DNA of 64,000 nucleotides, from contig CAJUBA010000006.1 of assembly GCA_910584635.1 (NCBI GenBank), positions 22,760-86,759 of the forward strand. Direction: 5' to 3'. The notes beneath the pieces are model-generated. The model saw nothing but the letters and a program-made list of their open reading frames with translations, ran no database searches and had not been told where the DNA came from. Position 1 is the first letter of the stretch. Each line of letters opens with the position of its first letter. This DNA comes from an uncultured Christensenella sp. (GTDB taxonomy: Bacteria; Bacillota; Clostridia; Christensenellales; UBA3700). Positions 8,647 to 17,801 of the stretch are shown here, in pieces. The translations under genes and the position numbers were made by a program.

Positions 8647-11088
8647 ATGCTGAAAATTTTCAAGAAAATCATAAGAAAAATAACCGATAAAGTCAACGGT
8701 AACGATCTTATGCAGGAACTTAACATTCCTGTCGGCGAAAGACATATTACAAAAGGTATGCCCGAACTTATAAGACAGGCGGGCGCGGAAGGCGCGGTCT
8801 TGCTTAAAAACGACGGAACGCTGCCCTTAAAACAAACTGATAAAGTCGCGCTTTTCGGAAGATGTCAATACGATTATTTTAGCGTAGGTTACGGAAGCGG
8901 AGGAGACGTAAAACCGCCTTATAAAGTCAACTTATTGCAAGCGATGAGAGAGGCGTCGGCGGACGGCGGATTTGTCCTTGACGGAGTATTGGCGGAGCGA
9001 TACGAAAATTGGTGTCAAAAGGAAGAGAACGTACCGTTTGAGGGATGGTGGGGACATTGGCCCATGAATTATCCCGAGATGGCGTTGGATGATAATATTT
9101 TCGAAGAGGTTTGCAAACGCAACGACATAGCGATTTTCGTAATAGGCAGAGCGGCGGGCGAAGACAGAGAAAACGTGCTGAAAAAGGGCAGTTATTATCT
9201 CACCGACGAGGAAGAGAGTTTACTTGACAAAATTACCTCTTCTTTTGCCAAAACCGTCGTAATAATGGATTGTGGAAATATCATAGATATGTCTTGGACA
9301 GAAAGGTATAAGGAAAAGATTTCCGCGATACTTTTTGCATGGCAAGGCGGAATGGAGAGCGGGCATAGCGTAGTCGACGTATTGCGAGGCGCGGTAAATC
9401 CTTGCGGAAAGTTGCCCGATACGATAGCGATCGACTATAAAGATTACCCGTCTTCGGATTGTTTCGGCGCAAAAGAATACAACGAATACGCAGAGGATAT
9501 TTTCGTAGGTTACAGATATTTTTCAACTTTCGCGAAAGACAGGGTTTTGTATCCGTTCGGATTCGGATTATCATATACGGAATTTGAAATAAAAGTCGTC
9601 CGTTTTTCCGTCGACGGCGATAAGGTGAGTTGTAAGGTAGAAGTAAAAAACATAGGCGATAGAGAGGGAAAAGAAGTTGCGCAAGTCTACGTTCAGGCTC
9701 CGCAAGGCAGACTGGGAAAAGCGTCGCGTTCGCTCGTAGCGTTCAAAAAGACGAAACTTCTAAAAGCGGGCGAGAAACAGACGTTAAATTTCCAATTTGA
9801 CTTTTATTCTTTCGCAAGTTACGACGATACCGGAGCAAGCGGTAATCAATATTCTTACATACTCGAAAAAGGCGAATACGCGGTGTTTGTAGGCAACGAC
9901 GTAAATACCGATATATGCGCGGGCAGATTCGGACTTTTAAGAGATAAGGTTGTTAAGACTCTTCAAAATATTTGTCCCGTCAAACATAGTTTTGAAAGAC
10001 TGCGCGCCGAGGAAAAAGACGGCGTAACCGTTATGGTCAAAGAAGCCGTTCCTCTCGGCGAAGTTGATTTGAAAAAGCGCATTGTCGACGGCTTGCCGTC
10101 GGAGATAGGATATAAAGGCGAGCAGGGCATAACTTTTGACGACGTAAAATCGGGAAAAGCGGAAATGGACGATTTTATATCTCAACTTACGGACAGCGAT
10201 TTGGAAGCGCTTAGCAGAGGACTCGGATATATGCGAGCGCCTATAGGCACGGCAGGAAACGCGGGCGCGTACGGCGGAATAATTCCTACGTTGACGGACA
10301 AAGGCGTTCCGGCGATAATTACCGCGGACGGTCCTGCGGGAATAAGAATTGCCAAATATACTTCGCTGCTTCCTTGCGGTACGGCTTTGGCGTCTACGTG
10401 GGACGTTGAACTTGTGGAAACCTTGTATCAACTTGTCGGAGAAGAAATGTCTTACTACGAAGTGGATATATTGCTCGGCGCAGGAATGAATATACATAGG
10501 AATCCTCTTTGCGGTAGGAATTTCGAGTATTTTTCCGAAGACCCGTTGCTGTCAGGAAAAATGGCGGCGGCGTTTGTAAACGGCGTTCAGTCGAGCGGTA
10601 AGGGCGCCTGTCCCAAACATTTCGCTTGCAATAATCAGGAATTCAACAGAAACTACAACGATTCGCGTATTTCCGAACGGGCGTTGAGAGAGATATATCT
10701 CAAAGGGTTTGAAATATGCGTAAACGAAAGCCGTCCGTTGAATATAATGACGAGTTACAACAAAATCAACGGCGTGTGGAGTCATTACAATTACGATTTG
10801 GCTACGACGGTTTTGAGAGATGAATGGAAATATGACGGACTTGTAATCACGGATTGGTGGATGCGTAAAAGCAAAAGTCCCGAATTTCCCAAGATTAAAG
10901 ACAATGCGTATAGAGTAAGAGCGCAAGTAGATATTTTCATGCCCGGAGACAATAACCATGCGGCAAAAAAATATAAGTCCGACGGTACTTTGCTTGCCAC
11001 GCTCGGAAAAGACGGCGGTATAACGCGAGCGGAGTTGGAACGAACCGCGAGGAATACTCTTTCAACAATAATGAAAATCAGAAAATAA
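8647..11088 (+). CDS. GH3 glycosidase with swapped domain order
   Basis: An 813-residue family 3 glycoside hydrolase, most likely a beta-glucosidase or related exo-enzyme. The start at 8647 follows GAGGGG at close range; an in-frame TTG at 8590 has no such support. The domains are in reversed order: the alpha/beta sandwich comes first (LLKNDGTLPL, then FGRCQYDYF), the fibronectin III-like domain follows FGFGLSYTEF, and the catalytic barrel is C-terminal (ADGPAGIRI, GRNFEYFSEDP, PKHFACNNQE). The nucleophile is D736 in VITDWW. No signal peptide. Only 15 bp separate it from the GH20 gene, indicating co-transcription. Confidence 0.92.
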   Translation: MLKIFKKIIRKITDKVNGNDLMQELNIPVGERHITKGMPELIRQAGAEGAVLLKNDGTLPLKQTDKVALFGRCQYDYFSVGYGSGGDVKPPYKVNLLQAMREASADGGFVLDGVLAERYENWCQKEENVPFEGWWGHWPMNYPEMALDDNIFEEVCKRNDIAIFVIGRAAGEDRENVLKKGSYYLTDEEESLLDKITSSFAKTVVIMDCGNIIDMSWTERYKEKISAILFAWQGGMESGHSVVDVLRGAVNPCGKLPDTIAIDYKDYPSSDCFGAKEYNEYAEDIFVGYRYFSTFAKDRVLYPFGFGLSYTEFEIKVVRFSVDGDKVSCKVEVKNIGDREGKEVAQVYVQAPQGRLGKASRSLVAFKKTKLLKAGEKQTLNFQFDFYSFASYDDTGASGNQYSYILEKGEYAVFVGNDVNTDICAGRFGLLRDKVVKTLQNICPVKHSFERLRAEEKDGVTVMVKEAVPLGEVDLKKRIVDGLPSEIGYKGEQGITFDDVKSGKAEMDDFISQLTDSDLEALSRGLGYMRAPIGTAGNAGAYGGIIPTLTDKGVPAIITADGPAGIRIAKYTSLLPCGTALASTWDVELVETLYQLVGEEMSYYEVDILLGAGMNIHRNPLCGRNFEYFSEDPLLSGKMAAAFVNGVQSSGKGACPKHFACNNQEFNRNYNDSRISERALREIYLKGFEICVNESRPLNIMTSYNKINGVWSHYNYDLATTVLRDEWKYDGLVITDWWMRKSKSPEFPKIKDNAYRVRAQVDIFMPGDNNHAAKKYKSDGTLLATLGKDGGITRAELERTARNTLSTIMKIRK

Positions 11089-11103
11089 TTTGTCGAGACA
11101 ACA

Positions 11104-12681
11104 ATGAACAGATTAAATCTTGTACCTTATCCTAAATCGGTAGAAATTTTTGACGGAACGCTGGATTGCAAGGCGTTGCGTATTGCGGGAGACGAGTGTT
11201 TTGCAGTATCGGATTTCGTCGATAAAGTAAAAGGTATGGGCGCGGAAATTTCGTTGGCTGACGGCGTTAAAATTATCTACGCGGTAGGCGATTGCGAAAT
11301 ATCCGATAAAGAGGGTTATATACTGCGAATAGGCGACGGCGGAATAGATATAAAGGCGCTAGAGCAAGCGGGATTGTCTTACGCATTCTGTTCGCTTAGA
11401 CAACTTCTTTTCAATTACGCATTCAAGTTGCCGTATTGTTTGATAAAGGACGAACCTTATCTTAAACACAGAGGTTTGTTATTTGACGTCGGCAGATATT
11501 TTTACAGCAAAGATGACGTATTGAAAATAATAGACTTGTGCTATTTACATAGATTGAACGTGATGCATTGGCATTTGAGCGAAGATCAAGGGTGGAGAAT
11601 CGAAATTGATAAATATCCTTTGCTTACTCAAAAAGGAAGCGCGAGATCGCATACTAATTTCGGTATCAAACCGCATAAAGGATTTTATACGAAAGCCGAC
11701 GTAAGAGAAATCGTCGCTTACGCTAACGAGCGCAATATTCAGGTTATTCCCGAGATAGATATGCCGGGGCATATTCAGTCTGCGTTGGCGTGTTACCCTC
11801 ATTTGGGATGCTTTGACAGAAAACTTCCTGTGGCAACGCATTGGGGAGTTAAACACGACCCTCTTTGCGCGGGCAAAGAAAGCGTTTACGAATTCGTATT
11901 CGACGTTCTTGACGAGATAATCGAACTGTTCGGAGAAAATACAAAATACGTTCATTTGGGAGGCGACGAGGTGTTTAAGCGCCGTTGGCAAATTTGCGAA
12001 CGCTGTCAAGCCGTTATCAAAAAAGAAGGGTTGGAAAACGAGGAACAACTGCTCGGTTACTTCATGCGAAGAGTTTGCAAGTATATTACGGATAAAGGAT
12101 ATACTCCCATACTTTGGAACGGACTTGACGCGGATATAGAAGTAAGCGACGACGCGGTATGGCAATTCTGGGGCGGAGAAGGAGAGAATGACAACGACGC
12201 CGCAAGGAGCGCGAAGAGCGAAGGCAGACAGATTGCCAGCGATTCGGAACACACTTACCTGGATTTTCCTTACGGCAAACTGAGTTTGCGCAAAGCGTAC
12301 TCTTTTAATCCTTTGAACAAGGGCGTCAGAGAAGAGAAACTCTTGGGCGCGGAAATTTCACTTTGGACGGAGTACGTTCCCAATTTCAAAACCGCTTGCG
12401 CAAGACTTTTGCCGAGAATGTGCGCTTTGTCGGAAGCGTTATGGCTGAAAGGAGAAAAAGATTATTCGGATTTTGAGCGAAGACTGGGGTATACCGTCAA
12501 GTATCTTAATAGGGAGGGCTTTAAGTCAAGAGCGTTGAAAATAGCCAATCCGAGTAAAGTCAGAGGAAATTTGCAAAATGCATGGTTCAATCGCAGAGTA
12601 TTGCATTGGCAGGGATTGCATAACTTATTGGACGACGCTTATGTAAGTAGAAAATTTTCCAAAAAAAGTAAAACCAAATGA
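11104..12681 (+). CDS. GH20 beta-N-acetylhexosaminidase
   Basis: A 525-residue family 20 exo-hexosaminidase that removes beta-linked GlcNAc or GalNAc by substrate-assisted catalysis. An N-terminal alpha/beta GH20b-like domain precedes the barrel, whose motifs are HRGLLFDVGRYF, LNVMHWHLSEDQGW, VIPEIDMPGH and the catalytic pair D288-E289 in HLGGDEVF, followed by WNGLD and the C-terminal tryptophan motifs (WQFWGG, SLWTEYV). No export signal, so probably cytosolic. The ribosome site is weak, consistent with translation coupled to the GH3 gene just upstream. Together with GH3 and the downstream symporter it suggests uptake and trimming of GlcNAc-containing glycans. Confidence 0.93.
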   Translation: MNRLNLVPYPKSVEIFDGTLDCKALRIAGDECFAVSDFVDKVKGMGAEISLADGVKIIYAVGDCEISDKEGYILRIGDGGIDIKALEQAGLSYAFCSLRQLLFNYAFKLPYCLIKDEPYLKHRGLLFDVGRYFYSKDDVLKIIDLCYLHRLNVMHWHLSEDQGWRIEIDKYPLLTQKGSARSHTNFGIKPHKGFYTKADVREIVAYANERNIQVIPEIDMPGHIQSALACYPHLGCFDRKLPVATHWGVKHDPLCAGKESVYEFVFDVLDEIIELFGENTKYVHLGGDEVFKRRWQICERCQAVIKKEGLENEEQLLGYFMRRVCKYITDKGYTPILWNGLDADIEVSDDAVWQFWGGEGENDNDAARSAKSEGRQIASDSEHTYLDFPYGKLSLRKAYSFNPLNKGVREEKLLGAEISLWTEYVPNFKTACARLLPRMCALSEALWLKGEKDYSDFERRLGYTVKYLNREGFKSRALKIANPSKVRGNLQNAWFNRRVLHWQGLHNLLDDAYVSRKFSKKSKTK

Positions 12682-12783
12682 TACATTTATATGTTATAAT
12701 ATAAATTGGGAAAAGAGCAGAACGGTTGACAGAATATAGAAATCTATAAATTATATATGAAAACTGAAAAGGGAGAAAATATT

Positions 12784-14640
12784 ATGGCAAAACAAAACAT
12801 CTTTCAAAAAGCCGGATTTCTTGTGAAAGACTTTTTCGCGCATTGGAACACTCCGCCGAAAGAGGGCTATTATTTGTCCAACAAGGAATTCCTCGCTTAT
12901 TCCGTAGGCGGCATGGGCGTGCAGGGTATGGGTATACTTACACAGTACTTTGCAATCAACATGGGCGTGCACCTCGCATTCGTTTACAATTTCGACCAAA
13001 GAGTCGTATTGTGGACTACATGGATAATGGCGATTCTTTCGCTGTTTCGCGCTCCGTTAGTCGGATGGATAATGGACAACACGAATACAAAGTGGGGTAA
13101 ATACAGACCTTATTTGCTTTACACCGGTCTTTTGAGCGTTGTTTGTTTTTGGCTGCTCGCGTTTATTCCGAACATATTTATGCCGAAAAGCGGTATTCAC
13201 GAAACGGAAACGAGCAAATGGTTGGTAATCGGCTCGTATCAGGTGATATATTTTATAGCGTTTACCGCTTTTAGTTTCTTCTCATTCGGAAGAATAGGTT
13301 TGGCGCAGGTTATAACTCCTAATACCAACGAGCGTACAAAACTGTATTCGATCGGCGGAGTTATCGACTCTTTGGGACCGTCTATAGTGCAAATGTTTTT
13401 CCCGCTTATAGTAAACGCTTTTTACGGATCCAACGGTATTAAATACAAAGATCAGTTCGGCGGATTTACCGGCGATGAATTGAAAGATGAGTTGATAGAC
13501 TTGGGAATGCCGCCAAACTTCGGTTTCGGTATGGAAAATATTCGTACATATCAAATAATTTTCCCGATTTTCGGCGTAATTTGCGTATCCCTTGCCCTTG
13601 TTATGTTTTTCGGAACTAAGGAAAGAATTATTCAAGAAAAGAAGGTAAAGCAGAAAGTAAGTTTCTTTTCCGGTATAGCAAAAAGTTTCCAAAACAAATA
13701 TTTTTGGATATGCAATATTTCAAACGTGCTTGCTTTCGGCAGAATTTTGATATTCGGCGCTACCTACTACGTTTGCGCTTATATGATGGCTCCGGCGCTC
13801 GGCGGAACCATGAGAGGTATAATGCCTACGATAGCGGCGATAGGTTTTGTTCCCGGAATGGCGTTTGCTCCGCTGATACAGAAAAAATTAGGCAAAAAGA
13901 AAATGACTTTGATTTCATTTGCCGGTTCTGCGGTAATATCCGCATTGATGTTGATTTTGGTAATTTTTGCGTTTGAAAGTCCTGTTACTCCGTGGATATA
14001 TTTTGTAGGATTATTCCTGCACAACATATTTATGGCGCTGTGGACGGTTACGTCGCCTGCGATGACCGCCGACTATTGCGAATATCAGCAGTGGAAGACA
14101 GGCGATCGACTGGATGGATATATGTCGCAGTATACAACGGTTATTACTACTATATGCGGTATGTTTACCGGACTTTTGACGTCCGAACTTTTGATAAAAC
14201 TCGGCGCGAGTTCCGCTGTGGACTATTCAAATCCGACTGTATTGAGAAGCGTCTTTATTTTCTGGGGTATCTTAGGCATAGTCTGCGGTATACTGGCTAT
14301 TGTTCCGTTCCTATTCTGGGATTTGTCGGAAGAGAAACAACTTTTAATGGCAAAGGAAATCAAGATCAGAAGTTTCAAAGAAAAACTCGCCGATAATTCG
14401 TTTGCGCAAGAAGACGTCGCGGAAGCGATTGCGCTCGGCGTATTGACGGAAGAACAAGCGACACAAATGAATTTTATCGTTGCAAATGAAAATTGTTCGA
14501 CGCAAGAAGATTCTTTGGTATCGCCTCTTACCGACGACAGTTCGCTCTTTGAGCCTGCAAACGACGAAGTTACCACCGATACATTGCCGTCAGACGGCAA
14601 ATCGGATACGACAGACGAAAACGACGAAGAAGAGTTATAA
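12784..14640 (+). CDS. GPH-family sugar:cation symporter
   Basis: A 618-residue membrane transporter of the glycoside-pentoside-hexuronide:cation (MelB-like) family within the MFS fold. The start at 12784 is set by GGGAGAA seven bases upstream; an in-frame ATG at 12757 lacks one. Family marks include a conserved acidic/aromatic first helix region, APLVGWIMDNTNTKWGKYRPY (helix 2-3 loop, given in parts: APLVGWIMDNT then KWGKYRPY) and about twelve hydrophobic segments. The C-terminal 100 residues form an unusual long soluble acidic tail ending DENDEEEL. It probably imports the oligosaccharide hydrolysed by the GH3, GH20 and GH27 enzymes. A terminator follows. Confidence 0.9.
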   Translation: MAKQNIFQKAGFLVKDFFAHWNTPPKEGYYLSNKEFLAYSVGGMGVQGMGILTQYFAINMGVHLAFVYNFDQRVVLWTTWIMAILSLFRAPLVGWIMDNTNTKWGKYRPYLLYTGLLSVVCFWLLAFIPNIFMPKSGIHETETSKWLVIGSYQVIYFIAFTAFSFFSFGRIGLAQVITPNTNERTKLYSIGGVIDSLGPSIVQMFFPLIVNAFYGSNGIKYKDQFGGFTGDELKDELIDLGMPPNFGFGMENIRTYQIIFPIFGVICVSLALVMFFGTKERIIQEKKVKQKVSFFSGIAKSFQNKYFWICNISNVLAFGRILIFGATYYVCAYMMAPALGGTMRGIMPTIAAIGFVPGMAFAPLIQKKLGKKKMTLISFAGSAVISALMLILVIFAFESPVTPWIYFVGLFLHNIFMALWTVTSPAMTADYCEYQQWKTGDRLDGYMSQYTTVITTICGMFTGLLTSELLIKLGASSAVDYSNPTVLRSVFIFWGILGIVCGILAIVPFLFWDLSEEKQLLMAKEIKIRSFKEKLADNSFAQEDVAEAIALGVLTEEQATQMNFIVANENCSTQEDSLVSPLTDDSSLFEPANDEVTTDTLPSDGKSDTTDENDEEEL

Positions 14641-14677
14641 TACCGTTATCAAAAATGTGATTCAATATTAGTAACCG

Positions 14678-14706
14678 AATAAGGCGTCTTTTGAAGACGC
14701 CTTATT
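14678..14706 (+). terminator. Intrinsic terminator after the symporter gene
   Basis: A perfect 13-bp stem AATAAGGCGTCTT / AAGACGCCTTATT with a 3-nt loop at 14691-14693, followed by a short T-rich stretch. Confidence 0.88.
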
Positions 14707-14727
14707 TCAATATGAAAATAAGATATG

Positions 14728-14743
14728 TTGCCGTTATCGGTAA
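14728..14743. repeat. Palindromic element TTGCC-N6-GGTAA, left copy
   Basis: TTGCCGTTATCGGTAA is a near-perfect dyad and matches the element at 17710-17725 in 14 of 16 positions. Both are followed by an A-rich stretch and AAGTTT/ACTTAT. The two lie on either side of the LysR to CMD-cupin block, so they may be operators for one regulator or remnants of segment ends. Confidence 0.4.
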
Positions 14744-14872
14744 AAAATAAGTTTATAATAAGATTAATAATTGTTTCGATATATTTGATTTAGAATAAAT
14801 GAATTATTGTCAATTCCTAAACATGAGTTATCTTTTCCAATTTTTTATTTTTTAGGGAAATTGTAGAGTTAT

Positions 14873-15748
14873 CTATAAGTTTTGTTGCAACCGTTTCAAA
14901 AAGATTTCCGCGCATTTCGGGAATACTTGATACTTCTTCCACGCAATATCGAGATGAGATATAAGTTCGGGATAGAGGGGGCGGAAACACAAATTCGAGT
15001 TTCCCGTAGTATTCAAGATTTTATCCAAACTGACAGCGTATCCAATACCTTCTTCTACAAGCAAAGACATATTATATAAGAGATTACCCGTAGCGACTAT
15101 ATTTAATTCTTCTTCACTTTTTTGAAACCATTCGCCGATTTTGTTTTTTCCTATAGACTGGCGGGAACGAATGATCGGTTTATCCCATAAATCTTCGGGC
15201 GTAATATATTCTTTTTCGGCAAGCGGACTGTCTTTTCGCATAATAACGCCCCAAGTATCGTAAAGCGGCAGACGCAGATGGTCGTATTTTGACAAATCGA
15301 ACGGCTCGATAAAAATTCCGAAATCTATAAGACCTTTATCCAGTCTTTCTGAAATCGTGCCGCTGTCGCCGCTGAATATATGGAATTTTACATTTGGATA
15401 ATCGCATTGAACGGAGTGGGCGGCTTTCGCTATAAGCCCCATTACGTAACTTTCTCCGCCGCCTATATAAATATCGCCGCTTATATCCGTGATAGGCGTA
15501 TGCAGTTCGGCTTCCGTTTGATTATACAGTTCAATAATTTCTTCCGCGCGCTTACGAAGCAACTGTCCCGCTTCGGTAAGTGTGATTTTTTTCGTTCCGC
15601 GAATAAACAGTTGCTGTCCTATTTCTTTTTCTAGATTTTGCATTTGTCGAGATAAATTCGGCTGTGTGATAAACAATGCTTCCGCCGCTTTGGATATACT
15701 TTGTTCGCGCGTAATTGCCAAAAAGTATTTCAGTTCACGTAGTTCCAT
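14873..15748 (-). CDS. LysR-family transcriptional regulator
   Basis: A 291-residue LysR regulator. The N-terminal winged HTH is classic: MELRELKYFLAITREQSISK, then AAEALFITQPNLSRQMQNLE with the recognition helix, and GQQLFIRGTKKITLTEAG. The rest is a periplasmic-binding-protein-like effector domain (PITDISGDIYIGGGE, FGIFIEPFDL). AAGGAAGG precedes the chosen start at 15748; 26 further upstream in-frame residues are not supported. It is divergent from the decayed hydrolase and its downstream oxidative-type genes across about 135 bp, the usual arrangement for a LysR protein controlling its neighbour. The inducer is unknown. Confidence 0.93.
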   Translation of the reverse strand: MELRELKYFLAITREQSISKAAEALFITQPNLSRQMQNLEKEIGQQLFIRGTKKITLTEAGQLLRKRAEEIIELYNQTEAELHTPITDISGDIYIGGGESYVMGLIAKAAHSVQCDYPNVKFHIFSGDSGTISERLDKGLIDFGIFIEPFDLSKYDHLRLPLYDTWGVIMRKDSPLAEKEYITPEDLWDKPIIRSRQSIGKNKIGEWFQKSEEELNIVATGNLLYNMSLLVEEGIGYAVSLDKILNTTGNSNLCFRPLYPELISHLDIAWKKYQVFPKCAEIFLKRLQQNL

Positions 15749-15882
15749 TTTATACCTTCCTTTTGAATAATATAACATATTATTGATATGCGTGTCAATT
15801 ATGGATATGGGATAAAATATAAGCATTTGACATGCGGTAGGACTGATTATAAAATATAAATAGAGATGCGGGGGTGCAGATT

Positions 15883-16234
15883 ATGGAAAAACTAAATTTG
15901 ACGAAAGAATGGGATAAGACGTTCCCGAAAAGCGAAAATATAGACCACGAAAAATTATTTTTCACAACTGTTACGGAATAACGCTTGCGGCGGATTTGTA
16001 TATTCCTAAAAATGCGAAAGGTAAACTTCCCGCCGTTGCGTTCTGCGGACCTTTCGGCGCTGTGAAAGAACAGTCGTCGGGATTGTACGCACAAGAAATG
16101 GCGCAGCGCGGCGTGGTAGCAATTCCCGGCCCCTCCAACCACGACCATATCAGTATTTCACTTCTCGCTTTCCTACGAAGAAATGAGCGCGATTGCCATT
16201 TTGGATAGGAACGAAAAACACGATTGGTATTGAG
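15883..16234 (+). pseudogene. Decayed alpha/beta hydrolase
   Basis: Remains of a dienelactone-hydrolase/YcjY-like alpha/beta hydrolase. The first frame (MEKLNLTKEWDKTFPKSE) runs to a stop at 15979-15981, but after a frameshift near 15955-15965 the family sequence continues as YGITLAADLYIPKNAKGK, then LPAVAFCGPFGAVKEQSSG and LYAQEMAQRGVVAIPGPS. After that the nucleophile elbow and most of the fold are absent; a third frame gives EEMSAIAILDRNEKHDWY before a stop at 16232-16234. The gene therefore has at least one frameshift and an internal deletion. It is divergent from LysR, whose original target it may have been. Confidence 0.75.
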
Positions 16235-16244
16235 GAATTTATAT

Positions 16245-16460
16245 ATGTCAGAAAGCGTTAAGTCAATAGAGCGGAATTTAATAGACGCGGGTTGCGATAG
16301 GGATTTTATAGAAAAATTTATAAATCTAATCAATGCGCACAACACGGCTGAAATGCTGAATATGCTTGCTATTCAACGGAAAACATTGCTTGACGGAATT
16401 CACGCGGACGAGCGGAAAATATACTGTCTAGATTATCTTGTAAATAAACTGAAAAAATAA
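16245..16460 (+). CDS. Small 71-residue conserved-type hypothetical protein
   Basis: Starts at 16245 after a GAGGAA site; an in-frame ATG at 16224 lacks one. The sequence is helical and charged (SIERNLIDAGCDRDFIEKF, then KTLLDGIHADERKIYCLDYL), with two cysteines and no export signal. It lies between the decayed hydrolase and an ABM monooxygenase, 16 bp from the latter, so it is probably in their operon. Similar short proteins accompany such redox genes in Firmicutes as far as I recall, but I cannot name a function. Confidence 0.6.
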   Translation: MSESVKSIERNLIDAGCDRDFIEKFINLINAHNTAEMLNMLAIQRKTLLDGIHADERKIYCLDYLVNKLKK

Positions 16461-16476
16461 ACGTAGGGTAACGATT

Positions 16477-16806
16477 ATGGCGATTACGATAAACATTTAT
16501 TACAGCGGTAAGAACGGAAACGCCGTTAAATTCGCAAAAGAGATGATTTCTTCGGGATTGGTTGATACGATCCGACGCGAGAAAGGAAATTTGAGGTATG
16601 ATTATTTTTTGCCTATGGACGATAGCGAAACTGTGCTTTTGATTGACGGTTGGAAAGACCAAGCCGCACTCGACGCGCATCACGGTTTACCTTTAATGGA
16701 AAAAATCTCTACGTTGCGAGAAAAGTATAATTTGCGTATGCGCGTTGAAAGATACGTTACGGACGAAAGCGCGCCCGAAAGCGACAAAGCATTTATTAGA
16801 AAATAA
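16477..16806 (+). CDS. Antibiotic biosynthesis monooxygenase (ABM/YgiN-like) domain protein
   Basis: A 109-residue single-domain protein of the dimeric alpha/beta-barrel fold. Typical marks are the N-terminal beta strand (ITINIYYSGKNGNAVKF), the central SGLVDTIRREKGNLRYDYF, and the stretch ETVLLIDGWKDQAALDAHHG, with the conserved W..... A.. H pattern. Family members act as quinol or small-aromatic monooxygenases without cofactor, or simply bind such compounds. It lies 11 bp before the CMD-cupin gene and 16 bp after the small unknown gene, giving a tight operon. The substrate cannot be inferred. Confidence 0.82.
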   Translation: MAITINIYYSGKNGNAVKFAKEMISSGLVDTIRREKGNLRYDYFLPMDDSETVLLIDGWKDQAALDAHHGLPLMEKISTLREKYNLRMRVERYVTDESAPESDKAFIRK

Positions 16807-16817
16807 GGAGTAATTTT

Positions 16818-17546
16818 ATGAAAATCAAACAGACGGCGGGACGCGACGCTCTTGGAGAATTCGCGCCGAAATTCGCGCAACTTAATGACGATATATTATT
16901 CGGCGAGGTGTGGTCAAGAGAAGGACTTTCGCTCAAAACGCGTTCTATGCTTACGTTAACGACGCTCGTAGCAAAGGGTCTTGTAGACAATTCTTTTTCC
17001 TATCATTTGCAGACGGCTAAGAAAAACGGCGTAACAAAATCCGAAATTGCAGAGATACTAACTCATATCGCATTTTATGCGGGCTGGCCCAACGCGTGGG
17101 CAGCGTTCCGTATAGCAAAAGAAGTCTATTCTGACGACGGCGTGTACGGCGGCATATTTGGCTTGGGCAAACCTAACGTCGAATATGCAAAATACTTTGT
17201 CGGCAAATCGTACTTAAATCCGCTTACAGATCCAAAGCAAACAGTGTTTATGGCGAACGTTACCTTCGAGCCGAAATGCCGTAATAATTGGCATATCCAT
17301 AAAGCCGAGCAAGGCGGGGGACAAATTATTTTATGCTCCGACGGACAAGGTTGGTATCAGGAATGGGGACAACCTGCGCGTAAACTTTCTGCAGGCGACG
17401 TGGTGCATATACCTGCGGGAGTAAAACATTGGCATGGCGCGACGAAAGACAGTTGGTTTTCTCATATTGCTGTAGAGTGTCCCGGAGTGAATACGTCTAC
17501 CGAATGGCTCGAACCCGTAACCGAAGAGCAGTACAGCAATCTATAA
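16818..17546 (+). CDS. Carboxymuconolactone decarboxylase-like / cupin fusion
   Basis: A 242-residue two-domain protein. Residues about 1-105 are a CMD/AhpD-like helical domain (KTRSMLTLTTLVAKGLVDNS, then HLQTAKKNGVTKSEIAEIL and HIAFYAGWPNAW); it lacks the paired AhpD CxxC, so it is probably not a peroxidase. Residues about 130-240 are a cupin barrel with metal-binding histidines in NNWHIHKAEQGGG, and a second motif in PAGVKHWHGA. The fusion is known in Clostridia and is usually annotated by its domains only. Last gene of the operon. No clear terminator is seen after it. Confidence 0.88.
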   Translation: MKIKQTAGRDALGEFAPKFAQLNDDILFGEVWSREGLSLKTRSMLTLTTLVAKGLVDNSFSYHLQTAKKNGVTKSEIAEILTHIAFYAGWPNAWAAFRIAKEVYSDDGVYGGIFGLGKPNVEYAKYFVGKSYLNPLTDPKQTVFMANVTFEPKCRNNWHIHKAEQGGGQIILCSDGQGWYQEWGQPARKLSAGDVVHIPAGVKHWHGATKDSWFSHIAVECPGVNTSTEWLEPVTEEQYSNL

Positions 17547-17709
17547 ACAAACAAAATCAAGGCGATTATTGAAAAAACAAAATACTAATTCAATTACGTT
17601 ATATCATTTCTAAATAACGATTCTCTCTTCTATTTTAGTTTTACTACTAATATTATTTATATTTTGTCATTGTCGCCGTCAATAAAATTATAATTGTAAA
17701 CACACAAAC

Positions 17710-17772
17710 TTGCCATTATCGGCAAAAACTTATTTATTTTCCGTTCTGATTTATTGCAATTTTGCCGATAAT
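17710..17772. promoter_or_regulatory. Palindrome and 13-bp inverted repeat upstream of fic
   Basis: TTGCCATTATCGGCAA at 17710-17725 is a dyad, and ATTATCGGCAAAA (17715-17727) is perfectly inverted as TTTTGCCGATAAT at 17760-17772. The second arm sits inside the promoter spacer of the Fic gene, so a protein bound to both could loop or block it. The rest of the 255-bp intergenic region 17547-17801 shows nothing else. Confidence 0.55.
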
Positions 17773-17782
17773 ATGATATACT
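17754..17782 (+). promoter_or_regulatory. Sigma-A promoter of the Fic gene
   Basis: TTGCAA (17754-17759), a 17-bp spacer and TATACT (17777-17782), 19 bp before the ATG. The palindromic TTGCCGATAA arm lies in the spacer. Confidence 0.6.
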
Positions 17783-17801
17783 TATAAGCGAGGTAAATAG
17801 A

